Shown here piece after piece: positions 25,101-36,400 of a stretch of DNA of 64,000 nt. The stretch is from Sipunculus nudus (lineage: Eukaryota > Annelida > Sipuncula > Golfingiida > Sipunculidae): NCBI GenBank assembly GCA_026874595.1, contig CM049310.1, forward strand, positions 82,309,056-82,373,055, in the 5' to 3' direction. The position numbers and the translations under genes were made by a program. How positions within the stretch are numbered: position 1 is the stretch's first letter; every line of letters starts with the position of its first letter. The notes beneath the pieces are model-generated. The model was not told the origin of the DNA and did not search any database. It saw only the letters and a program-made list of their open reading frames with translations.

Positions 25101-27170
25101 TCAACTAAATTGACGGGAGGAAACCTGCACGCCCCCGTTTTATTTGGCCGGTCTCTACTATCATCTGAACTGACGGGAGGAAACCTGTACGCCCCGTGTT
25201 GAAGGCCAGTCTCTACTATCAACTAAATTGACGAGAGGAAAACTGCACGCCCCCGTGTTGTTTGGCCGGTCTCTACTATCATCTGAACTGACGGAAGGAA
25301 ACCTATACGCCAGGTGTTGAAGGCCAGTCTCTAATATCAACTAAATTGACGAGAGGAAACCTTCACGCCCCCGAGTTGTTTGGCCAGTCTCTACTATCAT
25401 CTGAACTGACGAGAGGAAACATGTACGCCCCGTGTTGAAGGAAAGTCTCTACTATCAACGGAATTGACGGGAGGAAACCTGCACGCCCCCGTGTTGCTTG
25501 GCCGGTCTCTACTATCATCTGAACTGACGGGAGGAAACCTGTACGCCCCGTGTTGAAAGCCAGTCTCTACTATCAACTAAATTGACGAGAGGAAACCTGC
25601 ACGCCCCTGTGTTGTTTGGCCGGTCTCTACTATCAACGAAACTGACGGGAGGAAACCTGTACGCCCCCGTGTTGAAGGCCAGTCTCTACTATTTACTAAA
25701 CTGACGGGAGGAAACCTGCACGCCCCTGTGGTGTAGGGTTTATCTCTACTATCAACTGAATTGACGAGAGGAAACCTGCACGCCCCTGTGTTGTTTGGCC
25801 GGTCTCTACTATCATCTGAACTGACGAGAGGAAACCTGTACACCCCTGTGTTGTCGGGTCTGTCTCTACTATCAACTGAATTGACTAGAGGAAACCTGTA
25901 CGCCCCTGTGTTGTTTGGCCGGTCTCTACTATCATCTGAACTGACGAGAGGAAACCTGCACGACCCTTTGTTGTAGGGTCTATCTCTACTATCATCTGAA
26001 CTGACGGGAGGAAACCTGCACGCCTCTGTGTTGCAGGGTCTATCTCTACTATTAACTGAATTGACGAGAGGAAACCTGCACGTCCCCGTGTTGTTTGGCC
26101 GGTCTCTACTATCATCTGAACTGACGAGAGGAAACCTTTACGCCCCGTGTTGAAGGCCAGTCTCTACTATCAATTAAATTGACGGGAGGAAACCTGCACG
26201 CCCCTGTGTTGTAGGGTCTCTCTCTACTATCAACTGAATTGACGAGAGGAAACCTGCACGCCCCCGTGTTGTTTGGCCGGTCTCTACTTTCATCTGAACT
26301 GACGAGAGGAAACCTGTACGCCCCGTGTTGAAGGCCAGTCTCTACTATCAACTAAATTGACGAGAGGAAACCTGCACGCCACTGTGTTAAAGGCCAGTCT
26401 CTACTATCATCTGAACTGACGAGAGGAAACCTGTACGCCCCGTGTTGAAGGCCAGTCTCTATTATCAACTGAACTGATGGGAGGAAACCTGCACGCCCCC
26501 GTGTTGTTTGGCCGGTCTCTACTATCATCTGAACTGACGAGAGGAAACCTGTTCGCCCCGTGTTGAAGGCCAGTCTCTACTATCAACTAAATTGACGAGA
26601 GGAAACCTGCACGCCCCCGTGTTGAAGGCCAGTCTCTACTATCATCTGAACTGACGAGAGGAAACCTGTACGGGCCGTGTTGAAGGCCAGTCTCTACTAT
26701 CAACTGAACTGACGGGAGGAAACCTGCACGCGCCTGTGTTGTAGGATCTATCTCTACTATCAACTGAATTGACGAGAGGAAACCTGCACGCCCCCATGTT
26801 GTTTGGCCGGTCTATACTTTCGTCTGAACTGACGGGAGGAAACCTGTACGCCCCGTGTTGAAGACCAGTCTCTACTATCATCTGAACTGAGAAGAGGAAA
26901 CCTGTACGCCCCGTGTTGAAGGCCAGTCTCTACTATCAACTCAATTGACGGGGTGAAACCTGCACGCCCCTGTGTTGTATGGTCTGTGTCTACGAACCAC
27001 TTAACTTATGGGAGTAAACCTGCACGCCCCCGTGTTGTTCGGCCGGTCTCTATTAACTACTGAATTGACGGGAGGAAATATGCACATCCCGTGTTGTTTG
27101 ACCCGGCTCTGCTACCTACTGACCTGAAGGGAGGAATCCTGCACGCCACCGTTCAGTTAGCGTCATATCG

Positions 27171-27755
27171 ACCCTCTGGCATTACGACCAGATTACTAGC
27201 GCCAGAGTGTCATGACATCTATGTCTGAGGAACGCATTAATAAAGATGCAAATATTTTCGTCATTTCTGACAACGCTTCATGGCCTACAGGTACTCTGTC
27301 AATCAACATAAACCAGACCAATCGTTAGCATTTTTTTGTGTACTTTCTAATAATACCAAACATGAGCGAGAAAGGTTCCGTTTTACCCAGCACATTGGTA
27401 AACCCTTTGGCGTGTTTTTTAATTAATGACCGCATGAACACAAGCATGGCTCGCACGGGTTACAGGACGCAGGCAGCTTGCAGGCAATACAGGAAATGAC
27501 CCGTGTCCATGGAGACGGTGTTTCAGTGTGGGTTGTGAGCTCACATGTATACTGTGTAAATTGATTATTTTTAGCATAATATTGAGATTATGGGCCGTTA
27601 ACCACGATATGAATGCAACCTGATGCAAGACCACTGCGATATATTCCTAGATATAACTTGTATCACGACTCGAGTAGGCTTACCAGCCCAATTATCCGAT
27701 TGCCTACTGAGTCGTGTTGTCACGGCTACCGTTTAGTAAGGTCTGCCAATATGAC
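27171..27755 (+). repeat. Dispersed repeat family B, copy 1, abutting the satellite
   Basis: Aligns with 57599-58110 in the same orientation: CCCTCTG start, TGACAACGC, AAACCAGAC(C/T)AATC, GCGAGA, GACCGCATGAA(C/T)ACAAGCATG, AGGAAAT, CTTACCAG and TCACGGCT occur in order. It begins within about 20 bp of the last recognisable satellite unit. Confidence 0.75.
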
Positions 27756-28235
27756 AAATGATGGCATTGTTCTTTTAGGTTCATGTTCTAGTTTCAGGCT
27801 TTCTTTACGCTTTTTTAACACACGAAATATCGTAATTAGGCGTTGTGCAGTCAGTTTGGACCAGTAAATCAGAAACGTGATTAATTATGGATGGGAACTC
27901 CTCTTGGGAAATCAGTCGAGGGAAAGGTGACCAAATAAGACGCTCGAAACTATGGTGCTAAGTTGTCTTACGGAAGCTAAGAAATATAAAAAGACAGGTG
28001 GTACGTTTCATTGAAGATGTACCCGTGTTAAAATTAAAACTCCGCGGTAATGGTTAGAGGGATGTCTTGGTGTTTTGCATGCTAAAATTTGCATCACTTT
28101 TCCGAATCTTTGTTGAGTGAAAACACACCAGTCTGCGTACACCTTTATTTGTATACTGAGACAAGTTTCGCTCGCAATTTAAAATACCCTACAATATGGT
28201 TCTGTCTACCTCTTCTTAAATATTAGTACTTGCCT
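27756..28235. other. Gene-free intronic stretch
   Basis: I see no exon or repeat here. Confidence 0.5.
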
Positions 28236-28700
28236 TGCTTAAAGGCAGCAATTCACCTGCCTGTCTGTAGAATTTAAGTAATTTACAGCTTACTGTGCTT
28301 ACATTTGAATGAACTGTTGGCCATTCCTTCTAATAAACATTCTTATAATACCTCTGTGACGGATACATGGGCTTGCTCATCTATACAAGCTCATTAAATA
28401 GCGCTACATGCACCCAGGTTTACAAACAGAAAAAAAAACCTTGTAACTTAAGGCAATTGGTCACATATGGAGGTTATATACAAAACGCCATTTGCAAAAG
28501 TCTTTTTCGTCTGATGTCCTTGTTGAATGTATTAGGTTTATTTTGGAGGGTCCCCACATGTTATGAAACACGTGCATATAAACAAAACGAACAGCCTGTT
28601 GACCGTGGAATTGACATATTCTGACCTATTTTCATGAAAGGTTCAACGGATTATATTGAGCTTGTAGACGTAAGATATCGATATAGACCCCTTTAAAAAC
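28236..28700 (+). repeat. Dispersed repeat family C, copy 1
   Basis: Ordered blocks shared with 61258-62108 and 31966-32250: CAATTCACCTGCCT, TTCTTATAATACCTCTGTGA then CGGAT, a GATGTCCTTGTTGAAT block, ATAAACA...AACAGCCTG, and TTTCATGAAAGGTT...GGATTAT before a CCCCTTT end. Confidence 0.7.
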
Positions 28701-29061
28701 TTTGCAAAGATAAATTACGTGTACTGTGACACTGAATGTGTTTTTCATGCAGGCACTCGGATTTATTGGTGCCCTGCGAATAAACTGCGTATATGCGTGA
28801 TATATCGCTCATATGAGTAATTTTAATAGGCCTATCCTGCAGGACAAGAAGACAATATATTATAGTAATATTATACACATTGGATGCGGCTACACATTGG
28901 ATGTGTGCCTTACAGTAAATAGAATGATGGTGTAATCGGAAAAGTTGTTCAGGTTTCAATCCCTGCCAAGTATAATAATGAAACTGAGTACCCTGGCTGA
29001 GAATACCCGTGTGAATTCATGCCGTTTAATTGTGCTCGGAACTAATATTGAACCAAATCCC
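28701..29061. other. Short gene-free stretch
   Basis: I see nothing specific in it. Confidence 0.5.
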
Positions 29062-29579
29062 TGGTGTACAGACTTCAGGTTACCCCCATTTCAGGTCCCC
29101 CCTCCTCTCTGGTAATCTGAAACCGATTTCAGTTTACCCCAGAGAGAGTCTGGACGTAATTGTAGGTTACCAACGCACTGATCAAATTATCCTCTTGCTG
29201 AAGTAACCAAATGATAATTCCTACGCCGTTAACTCATGATACATTATATAAATAAACAACGTAAAAGATAAGAGGTTTAAAAGTTGGATTCAATCTATAA
29301 CAAATACGTTGTTCATAATGTTAATCATATTGTTTATTGTATTTGTATTGACTCGTACACTCCATAACAGCTAATGCCACATCACATGTTAACATAAGAT
29401 AAAGGAAGATTAAACCTAATTTAAGAAATACAGTAGAAAGGAATTACGAGAATAATAAGTAATAAACATAAAGAAACAGTAGATAAAAAAAAATAAATTG
29501 GGTAATCACTTATCGATTTCAGATTACCCCCCCCCCCCCTTGTAATCTTAAGCGGGGGTAATCCGAAATAGCTACACCG
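29062..29579. mobile_element. MITE-like element, GATTACCCC terminal inverted repeats, copy 1
   Basis: Left end GGTGTACAGACTTCAGGTTA then CCCCC; right end AAGCGGGGGTAATCCGAAAT then AGCTACACC, its imperfect complement. The interior is AT-rich and non-coding. Related copies at 55781 and 60198. No certain target-site duplication. Confidence 0.7.
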
Positions 29580-29992
29580 TGAAATACGGAGATCTGTTGC
29601 ATCGAGACGCCTGCAGCCTCTCTGGGATACAATGAGTTATCTGTAAATTCGATGCAGTTATCATGTGTCCCACGCCTTTTGTTACAATGAATGTCCTTGC
29701 AAGATTAGCCCGGTTGATTTACGCGACTATTCACCCACCCGGAGAAGTTGATAATCAGAACTGTTAACGTTCAAATGCGCCTGAAAAAGGTCTCCCAGGA
29801 AGCCGGCATGATTAATAAGAGATATCTATGGACGGCTGAATTAATATTTTAAGTTTATACCCAAGCCATGCGTGGTTATCAGTTTGCTGATAATGTTTTA
29901 AAGGACGGAGTGGCGTCAATATCAGATATTGTCAAGCCCGGAAATGTCAATTCTGGTAACTAGTATTAATAGAAAATTGTCTGTCACCATTC
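29580..29992. other. Short gene-free stretch
   Basis: I see no repeat or exon in it. Confidence 0.5.
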
Positions 29993-30085
29993 TCAAGAGA
30001 TCAAGAGATAGATCAAGAGAACAATATATCAAGAGAGAGATCGAGATCAAGAGATCAAGAGTTCAAGAGAGAGTTCAAGAGAGTT

Positions 30086-30148
<63 letters not shown>

Positions 30149-30167
30149 CAGACAGGGGGACAGAGGC

Positions 30168-30198
<31 letters not shown>

Positions 30199-30201
30199 AA
30201 T

Positions 30202-30241
<40 letters not shown>
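29993..30241. repeat. (GA)n microsatellite grown from TCAAGAGA units
   Basis: Begins with TCAAGAGA/GATCAAGAGA repeats, then long pure (GA)n at about 30089-30142, then GACAGACAGA and more (GA)n. The Arg/Glu-rich frame through it is an artefact. Confidence 0.95.
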
Positions 30242-30244
<3 letters not shown>

Positions 30245-30405
30245 TATGAAATCAATATTTATACATTTAATGTACATTTAATAATTTAATGTACATAGAT
30301 ATCTACAACGAGATGTGCAATTACTCATTATAGCTAAATACAAAAGTTTCCAGGCAAACCATCCTGGCATACGGGATTACAATCTCCATTTCACCTGTCT
30401 TAAAC

Positions 30406-30660
30406 ATTGTTATGGTTCTGCGTTTGAGTAAACATGTGTGTCTTTTTTTAGTGTGTACCATAAGACTGTGTGACCAGAGATCTTATCTTGCGCCTGCGCG
30501 ACTATTCCCAAACAACGAGATGTAAAATGGAAGTAAAACAAATGACACTCTGGTTGGAAGCTGTTGTATTTGTTAAATCGGACGGTACGGCCCCCGGCTG
30601 GCATGCTCGAAATGTTAATTTTCTGCACCACTGGGTTTGCAATGCGTTTGTTCATATGTG
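30406..30660 (+). repeat. Dispersed repeat family G, copy 2
   Basis: ATTGTTATGGTTCTGCGTTT, GAGTAAACA, GTGTGACCAGAGATC, TTGCGCCTGCGCGACTATTC and AAACAACGAGATGTAA, the same order as the other three copies. Confidence 0.75.
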
Positions 30661-30867
30661 ATATATTAATATTTATTTTCTAGTCTTTAATCATATGCTT
30701 ATTCATTACAAAGGATCATTTTTTTATTTGTGCCATATGTCAGTTGTTTGACATCAACATTCCTCACTTGAAAAAATGGTATCCCATCTTATTAATTGTT
30801 AGTCGCAAGGGAAATTTAAGTTTAAAGGGACCTTTTCACATACCAGGTATGTTCAATAACCGACTTC

Positions 30868-31505
30868 TGTGGCTCAGGGGTAAACACAGGACTCAAAGCC
30901 GGGAGATCGTGAGTTCGAATCTCAGCCGAGGCGGTGAGGTTTATCCATGTAAAGAATCATGGTGATCACTGCTTTAGTTGTTCAGATATTTGAGTTTTTG
31001 TATCAAAATTCCATTATTCTGGGGGGGGGGGGGGTACTTCAGAGCCCCATAGCTTGAACAATCTGGGTAACAGAGACCTAATTCCAGGTTTTCAAGGAGA
31101 CTTTTCATGGGCCTCCCCGCATGTCAAGATAGAAGATTCCAGGTCCAGTCGTTACAATTTGTGCCCTGTTAACAGATGACCGCATCTTTTAACGTCTCAA
31201 AAATAGAGAAAAAAAAATGCATTTTAATGCATGAATTAATGCATTAGTTGTTCAGATACTTTAGCATTTGTATCGAATTTTCCATTTTCTGGGGGGGTAC
31301 TTTGGAGCCCCATAGCTCAAAGAATATGGGTAACAGAGACTTAATTTCAGATTTTTCATGGACCTCTCTGGATGTAAAGTTAAAAGATTCCAGGTCTAGC
31401 GGTTACGATTTGTGCCCTGTTAACGGACAGACGACCGGACGGCCGGACGGACGACGGACAAAGAGTGTTTGTTAAAGCTCAGATGACTTAGTCAGCTGAG
31501 CTAAA
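30868..31505 (+). mobile_element. tRNA-derived SINE-like element with duplicated body
   Basis: The head has an A box TGGCTCAGGGG (30870-30880) and B box GTTCGAATC (30913-30921), both matching RNA polymerase III consensus, but the anticodon stem does not pair, so it is not a working tRNA gene. The body (AGTTGTTCAGATA...GGGGTACTT(C/T)(A/G)GAGCCCCATAGCT...GGTAACAGAGAC...TTTGTGCCCTGTTAAC) occurs twice, 270 bp apart (30976 and 31246). It ends in GGACGGACGA-type repeats, then GCTCAG/AGCTGAGC and an A-run. Confidence 0.7.
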
Positions 31506-31508
31506 AAA

Positions 31509-31777
31509 GTATGGTTCTAAACCACTTTTTTTTCGGAAATCAGTGCGGGTGTGCGATTTTTATTTTACTTTTTTTTTGTATGTTTCCATAGAAATGTCAT
31601 ATGATCAAGAAAAACATGGTCATACAGAAATTTTTTGCTTAACAGGTTAAAATCACTACATAACAAAGGAAATCTGTTCAAAATTGTATTATTTTATCTT
31701 CTAGAAAGATGAAAATTAAAATAAAACTTTTTTGATGCGGGGGTTAAACTGACGCGGGCGGTGCCCGAGAACCATAC
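31509..31777. mobile_element. MITE-like element with GTATGGTTCT inverted ends
   Basis: Perfect 10-bp inverted ends (GTATGGTTCT / AGAACCATAC) with further imperfect symmetry inside (CAGTGCGGG and CTGACGCGGG near the two ends). 269 bp, non-coding. It sits right after the SINE tail. Confidence 0.55.
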
Positions 31778-31965
31778 CTTTATTTTTCTTCGGCCTAAAT
31801 GTATTACTAACAATATGAACAGGCCATTTTTTTTTATACATCCTCTGACTTTTTATAAGGTGTCTGATCATTTTAAGCCAGTTATTCACTTAAACCGTAA
31901 TTATCGAATTTTATTATTTTATATTATAATTATCGATTACTCTGCTTACATATTAACGAACTCAA

Positions 31966-32250
31966 GGTAATTCCTGTTAAGAAGAGTTCTTATAACGCCT
32001 ATGTGATGGATGAATGAGTTTATTTATTTATACAAGCTGTTAGTAAACAAAGCAATGTTGACAAAAGCAATGTTACCATGTAAACTAAGGTGGTTGGCTG
32101 CTTAGGTGCCAAAGGTGAAAGGTCACTATTTGAATAACGACCTTTGTAAAACTCTGGTTCGTCTGACTTGCCGCCAGATGTCCTTGTTGAATATTTGTTT
32201 ATGCAGTTCTAAATGTCCTTTAAATGTACGCTGGTTACTCAAGTAAAAAA
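31966..32250 (+). repeat. Dispersed repeat family C, copy 2 (truncated)
   Basis: GGTAATTCCTGTTAAGA, GTTCTTATAACGCCTATGTG, ACTAAGGTGGTTGGCTGC, GAAAGGTCACT and AGATGTCCTTGTTGAAT match the family in order. Confidence 0.65.
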
Positions 32251-33129
32251 ACCGGCATAGACCAGACCCAGTAAATTAGATACCCCCGAAGGGGTAGTAA
32301 TGATAATTTGTCCGGAACTCCCTTAAAATTTATGACAATTTCCGGTGGTCGCCACTAATTTGGACAATATTAAACACTGTATATGGTCACGTAATGCCGA
32401 CGTCGTAAAAATACTGCCTGATCAGTCAACGTTTTCATCTGCGTGAAAGCCAACTTTTTTCACCCACGTCTCCCTTTCTAAGTAGTCTACAGATATTTTA
32501 GTACAATAGCATCTAAATAGGCTGCCTGAAAATTATGATGAACAGCGACAATTACCTGACACGCAACGTTCTTAAACTGATTACTTTTGACGTTCCCTTT
32601 TAGCTAGACACGCGAAGTCTTTTTAATAAGGCCTGCGGTGACACGCAACGACTTTGCAACTTACGATTAACTGCGACACATTGTATTTCAGTATTGAGCT
32701 GAAAAGTTTTTTTTTGCATGTTTCGCTTGCAATGCCCTAAGGACTCCCGTCCAAGCTTTTGATAAGGCGGTGCCAAAATGTTCTGCGGACGAGTAATGTA
32801 ACAATACATTACCGCAAGACAGGACAACTGTTACGATACTTCACTCACATACAATACATACCAAGTAGTATTAATAATCTGCAATCTAAGGAATGCAAGC
32901 CTCCGCCATGAATTTTATACCTTTTTAATAAAGATTCATAAGCAGCGTTGGAACTTACGGAATATCTATTTTGTTATATTTATGGAGCACTTTTTGAAGG
33001 GAAGGATTTATAACATATATTGAACCGTCATGTCCATACAATGAGCCAATATTACATTTATCGGACATTTTTTTCTGCTAAATATGTAAATATGTACTAT
33101 AAACATCCATATCGATCATCATTATATAT
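32251..33129. other. Gene-free intronic stretch
   Basis: No repeat or exon recognised; ORFs are short and featureless. Confidence 0.5.
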
Positions 33130-33425
33130 TACATTGTCTAGGGTTTGAGCACTATATTAGGAACAATGATAACGTAGAACAATTGTTGGACAAAGAGTGG
33201 AAGGTGCGTGATAACTGGCGCTAACATAAACGTGTACCCCACCTGGGTTTTCCGTTTTCTTTTCTGGCTTACAACCGGTTTGTCACAAACGTGCAAGTTC
33301 ATATTTGGACTATTCGTTGTTTGGGATCTGTCGCGCGTGCGCAAAATTGGACATCCGGTCATGCAGCCTTGTTATGGTGAACAGCTACAGGCGGACGTTT
33401 ACTCACAAGCAGAACCATGACAAGG
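33130..33425 (-). repeat. Dispersed repeat family G, copy 3 (inverted)
   Basis: On the minus strand it starts CCTTGTCATGGTTCTGCTTG, then GAGTAAACG, CACCATAACAAGGCTGCATG, CCAATTTTGCGCACGCGCGA and CCCAAACAACGAATAGTCCA, closely matching copies 1 and 2. Confidence 0.75.
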
Positions 33426-34778
33426 TTTAAAGCATCTGAAGGGGAGGTAGTGGGACCATGTGCCTAAATGGCGTTGTTGGGAATCTATTGCATAATGCAA
33501 AACTGAACTGATAGTTTGAAAGAATAGGCATAATATTATTGCTGGTTATGTCCCTTTAACTATTGTACTCTTCTCCAAGGGAGACCCCATGGAATGTTTG
33601 GGCTAATCTAGAAAACAGGCGGACGCAGTTGGAATGTTTAAAGCCTCGGCGGAGGTGTGTGCTTAATTGACTGGAATCCTATTTTTCAGTTGGCTGAAAA
33701 TCCGTTTCAACTTGCACACGAAGTACTCTAGTAGATAAATGTCTTTGGGTCCTGTAAAGTATCCTTCTTCTCAGCGCTTATTTACTTGCTAAAACTCTTC
33801 GTACCTTTTTACGGCTTTAGATGACTAGAACTTTCTTGGTTGCACCGACTTAAGGTTATGTCGTGACCTTTCGACGAACTATCCTATACTTAAACATGTC
33901 TAGGATTGAGCCATTAAAGGATTTTCTTGTGTCGTGCAGATCAATGACTTCCCGTCAATAATACAAGTTCCATAAATCTTCTGAACATGGGAAAAAAATT
34001 GCAGAATCTGAGGGGTAAGTATTGCATCCAGGATTTGCAAAAGCTGGAAACAGGATCTAAAGCAGTTAATGAAATTGGACTATCAACCAAGCTATTTCGA
34101 CGTTCTTTTGAACTAAGCCGCACAGCGCACTTATCGGGCCCGCGACAAAGTACGAGACGTGTTACATGTATATCCTTTTACCATGAAATTTCCATTAGTT
34201 GTTCAGCGTCACAGCGCTGATACAGTAGCTAGACGACGATGCTGATTACTTCAGAATAAAGCCGAGTCTCAGACATTAATAAGGTACTCACTACATTTAA
34301 TTTGCTTCTGTTCGGGATAAAAGTATTTCCTATTAGGAATTCTATTCTACACATCTTCACAACCTAACACATGTATCTATACGTCCGTGTTCTTTGAATT
34401 TTAATGTTGATACTAAATCCCGAAGATTTTTTTTCAAGTTCTGATACTAGAGAGATAACACGATAACAATAACCCTAATAAGATTTTTAAAAAAGTTCAT
34501 AAGGCAAAAAAGAACTCTTTCTCAGACACATTTTTTAACCTTTTTATTATATCTTAGATAAAAATGTCACGTGATTAGGGAGCAAACAGGATAATAACAG
34601 AATTGTGTAGGTAAACGCAAGACATGGTAGCCATGAAATTTGATCGAAATTTTATTATTTTGACTTCTTGAAATAATTGTTGAAGAGGCTAGAGCGCAAA
34701 ATCGGTAAAAACTTTTTTGACCAAACATTTAGCGTATATACACAACTGTTCTTGTGCACACGTGTTTTTGTTCAGTCT
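33426..34778. other. Gene-free intronic stretch
   Basis: No recognisable exon. GCCTCGGCGGAGG at about 33643 resembles an end of family D without the rest of the element. Confidence 0.45.
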
Positions 34779-35165
34779 TTAGCAGGTACGCTGTCACAGA
34801 CCTTGATTCAGCGGGCCGCTCTGGCGTCTATTCCATAAATAATGAACACGCCTACAAGTGTCCGGGTCGAAATCAAAACTGCCAATAATACCAAACGAAA
34901 AGAATACAAACAATCCACAGTTCAGACGCCTTCTGAACAAGAACACGTGTGGTCCAGAAACGAGACAGGTTTATGTGGCTTTATTTGACTGGTCAAATTC
35001 TCGGTGCTGAAAAATTGTTCTAGAACTACCATCAGACGCGCTCCGGCAGCCCGCGTAAAACAAGTTTACGCATGTCATTAGATTGGTTCAATAGCCTTAT
35101 GCATTATTCATAAAGTAGATGTCACAGTAGCTCGCTGATTCAAGGTCTGTGAAAACGTAGCAAAC
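34779..35165. mobile_element. MITE-like element with ~75-bp inverted ends
   Basis: TCACAGACCTTGATTCAGCG (34794-34813) recurs inverted at 35133-35152 with one mismatch. Weaker symmetry continues inward (CATAAATAATG against CATTATTCATA complement) and outward (TTAGCAGGTACG against CGTAGCAAA). Non-coding interior. Confidence 0.7.
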
Positions 35166-35791
35166 AAATTAGTTGTATGAAGATATTGGACGGGGGCTTG
35201 GCTGCGAAGGGTGGTACGAACGGGACACGAAAACACAACCTTGCGGTCACAAGTCGTGCGCCCTTTCCAGTACAATTCTGCGCTCGAAGGGTTTTGTTGT
35301 TGTCATAAGTAGACATGACCAACGGCTAACAGACAGCTGTCTACAGATTAGGTTATGCTATGTCATGTTGAGGACACTACATCATCTTCATCATGATAGA
35401 TTGGGATGAAGTTACGGGACAGGCCGTTCATCATGTAGGAACATACTGTCACACGTCAGGTAATCAGATGAAATAAACAGGCTGAGCAATCGAGGCATAT
35501 ATTCATATGGTTAATAATGATTTTCGTGTCTGTTAGGCTGTGGATGCCGGCCTCCAAGTTTCAGACTTTTTTTCGCCTCAGAATAAAATCTCAATGAACA
35601 ACCGGATCGTATTAATTTTTTTTCATCATCGGCGAACTTCAACAATAATGATAATTATAGTAGTAACAAATATTACAAAAGTCCTTAATACATTAATGTA
35701 CTGTAAGTCATATATGATAAAACATTTACATATACAAAACCTTACTGGATTTTTAACCTTGTATTCGTACATTTACACACAAATGTATGCA

Positions 35792-35792
<1 letters not shown>
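35166..35792. other. Gene-free intronic stretch
   Basis: I see no repeat or exon in it. Confidence 0.5.

Positions 35793-35851
<59 letters not shown>
35793..35851. repeat. (TA)n microsatellite
   Basis: About 29 uninterrupted TA units. It lies just beyond the 3' end of the minus-strand LINE relic and may derive from its tail. Confidence 0.95.
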
Positions 35852-35853
<2 letters not shown>

Positions 35854-35879
35854 AGAGGCAATAAACACCAAATGGTGAA

Positions 35880-36400
35880 ACTTACGATTTATAGAAAGCT
35901 GACATTGTTATTTTCATCTGCATACGTTTCCAACATTTTGAGGACAGATGAATATAAAGATCCTTCAATCTCTCCTCGTGTAATGTACCAAGACCTTTAT
36001 TTCTCAGCAGTAATTTTTTAAACTTAGTTCTTCAAGGACACTTTCAATGTATTCTTGGATTTAAATCTTTGATTTCAAGCATTTTGCCTGTGTTTAAAAT
36101 ATTTAGCATAAAATTAATAAATAGTTTAAATATTCTTCGTATTTCTTCTCCTTTTCCCCATAGTCGCCAAACATAACGACTTTACATGTAATTAAAAACA
36201 CTGTATCATTTACTAATAGAATCAAAATTTTACGAACTTCTCTCCAGAATAACTGTAAGCACTTACATGAGAAAAATCTATGTTCCATTGTATCAATTTC
36301 AACTTTGCAATAGTCGCAATATGGATTATCCACAAGTTTTATGCGGTACAGTCTAACTTTGAAACGAATCAATCTATGCAAATATTTGTATCAGACTTAA
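35880..36400 (-). pseudogene. Truncated LINE: C-terminal zinc-binding part of reverse transcriptase ORF
   Basis: The frame at 36103-36381 reads LIRFKVRLYRIKLVDNPYCD followed by YCKVEIDTMEHRFFSCKCLQ and LFW. This is the CxxC...EHxFxxC arrangement of the small zinc-binding domain found after the reverse transcriptase in many non-LTR retrotransposons. An in-frame stop lies four codons upstream of the first Leu, and the polymerase core is absent, so the copy is 5'-truncated or broken. Further decayed frames follow toward 35880. Confidence 0.7.

Larger units (their letters stand above)
15705..27150. repeat. Satellite array, 58-60 bp monomers, ~194 copies
   Basis: Unbroken head-to-tail array. Monomers share GACGGGAGGAAACCTG(C/T)ACGCCC and TCTCTACTATCA and fall into three types by the middle: TGTTTGGCCGG (60 bp), TGAAGGCCAG (58-59 bp) and TGTAGGGTCTAT (60 bp). 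Types alternate rather than running in blocks. The mean length is 59.2 bp, not a multiple of 3, so reading frames rotate; ORFs of up to 179 residues on the minus strand (MIVETGLQHGAYRFP and similar) are by-products. The rightmost units (about 26940-27150) are decayed, as expected at an array edge. Confidence 0.97.

Noticed and set aside
15627-26881. Some thirty minus-strand ORFs (MIVETGLQHGAYRF and similar) could be read as a gene family.
   Set aside because: They are frames of the 59-bp satellite, rotate through all phases and have no non-repeat sequence.
15705-27150. Looked for a CENP-B-box-like motif in the satellite monomer.
   Set aside because: TTC and CGGGG occur, but not in the required spacing; a centromere role is not supported by sequence.
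30868-30945. A possible tRNA gene (good A and B boxes).
   Set aside because: The anticodon and acceptor stems do not pair, and the sequence continues into a repeated SINE body.
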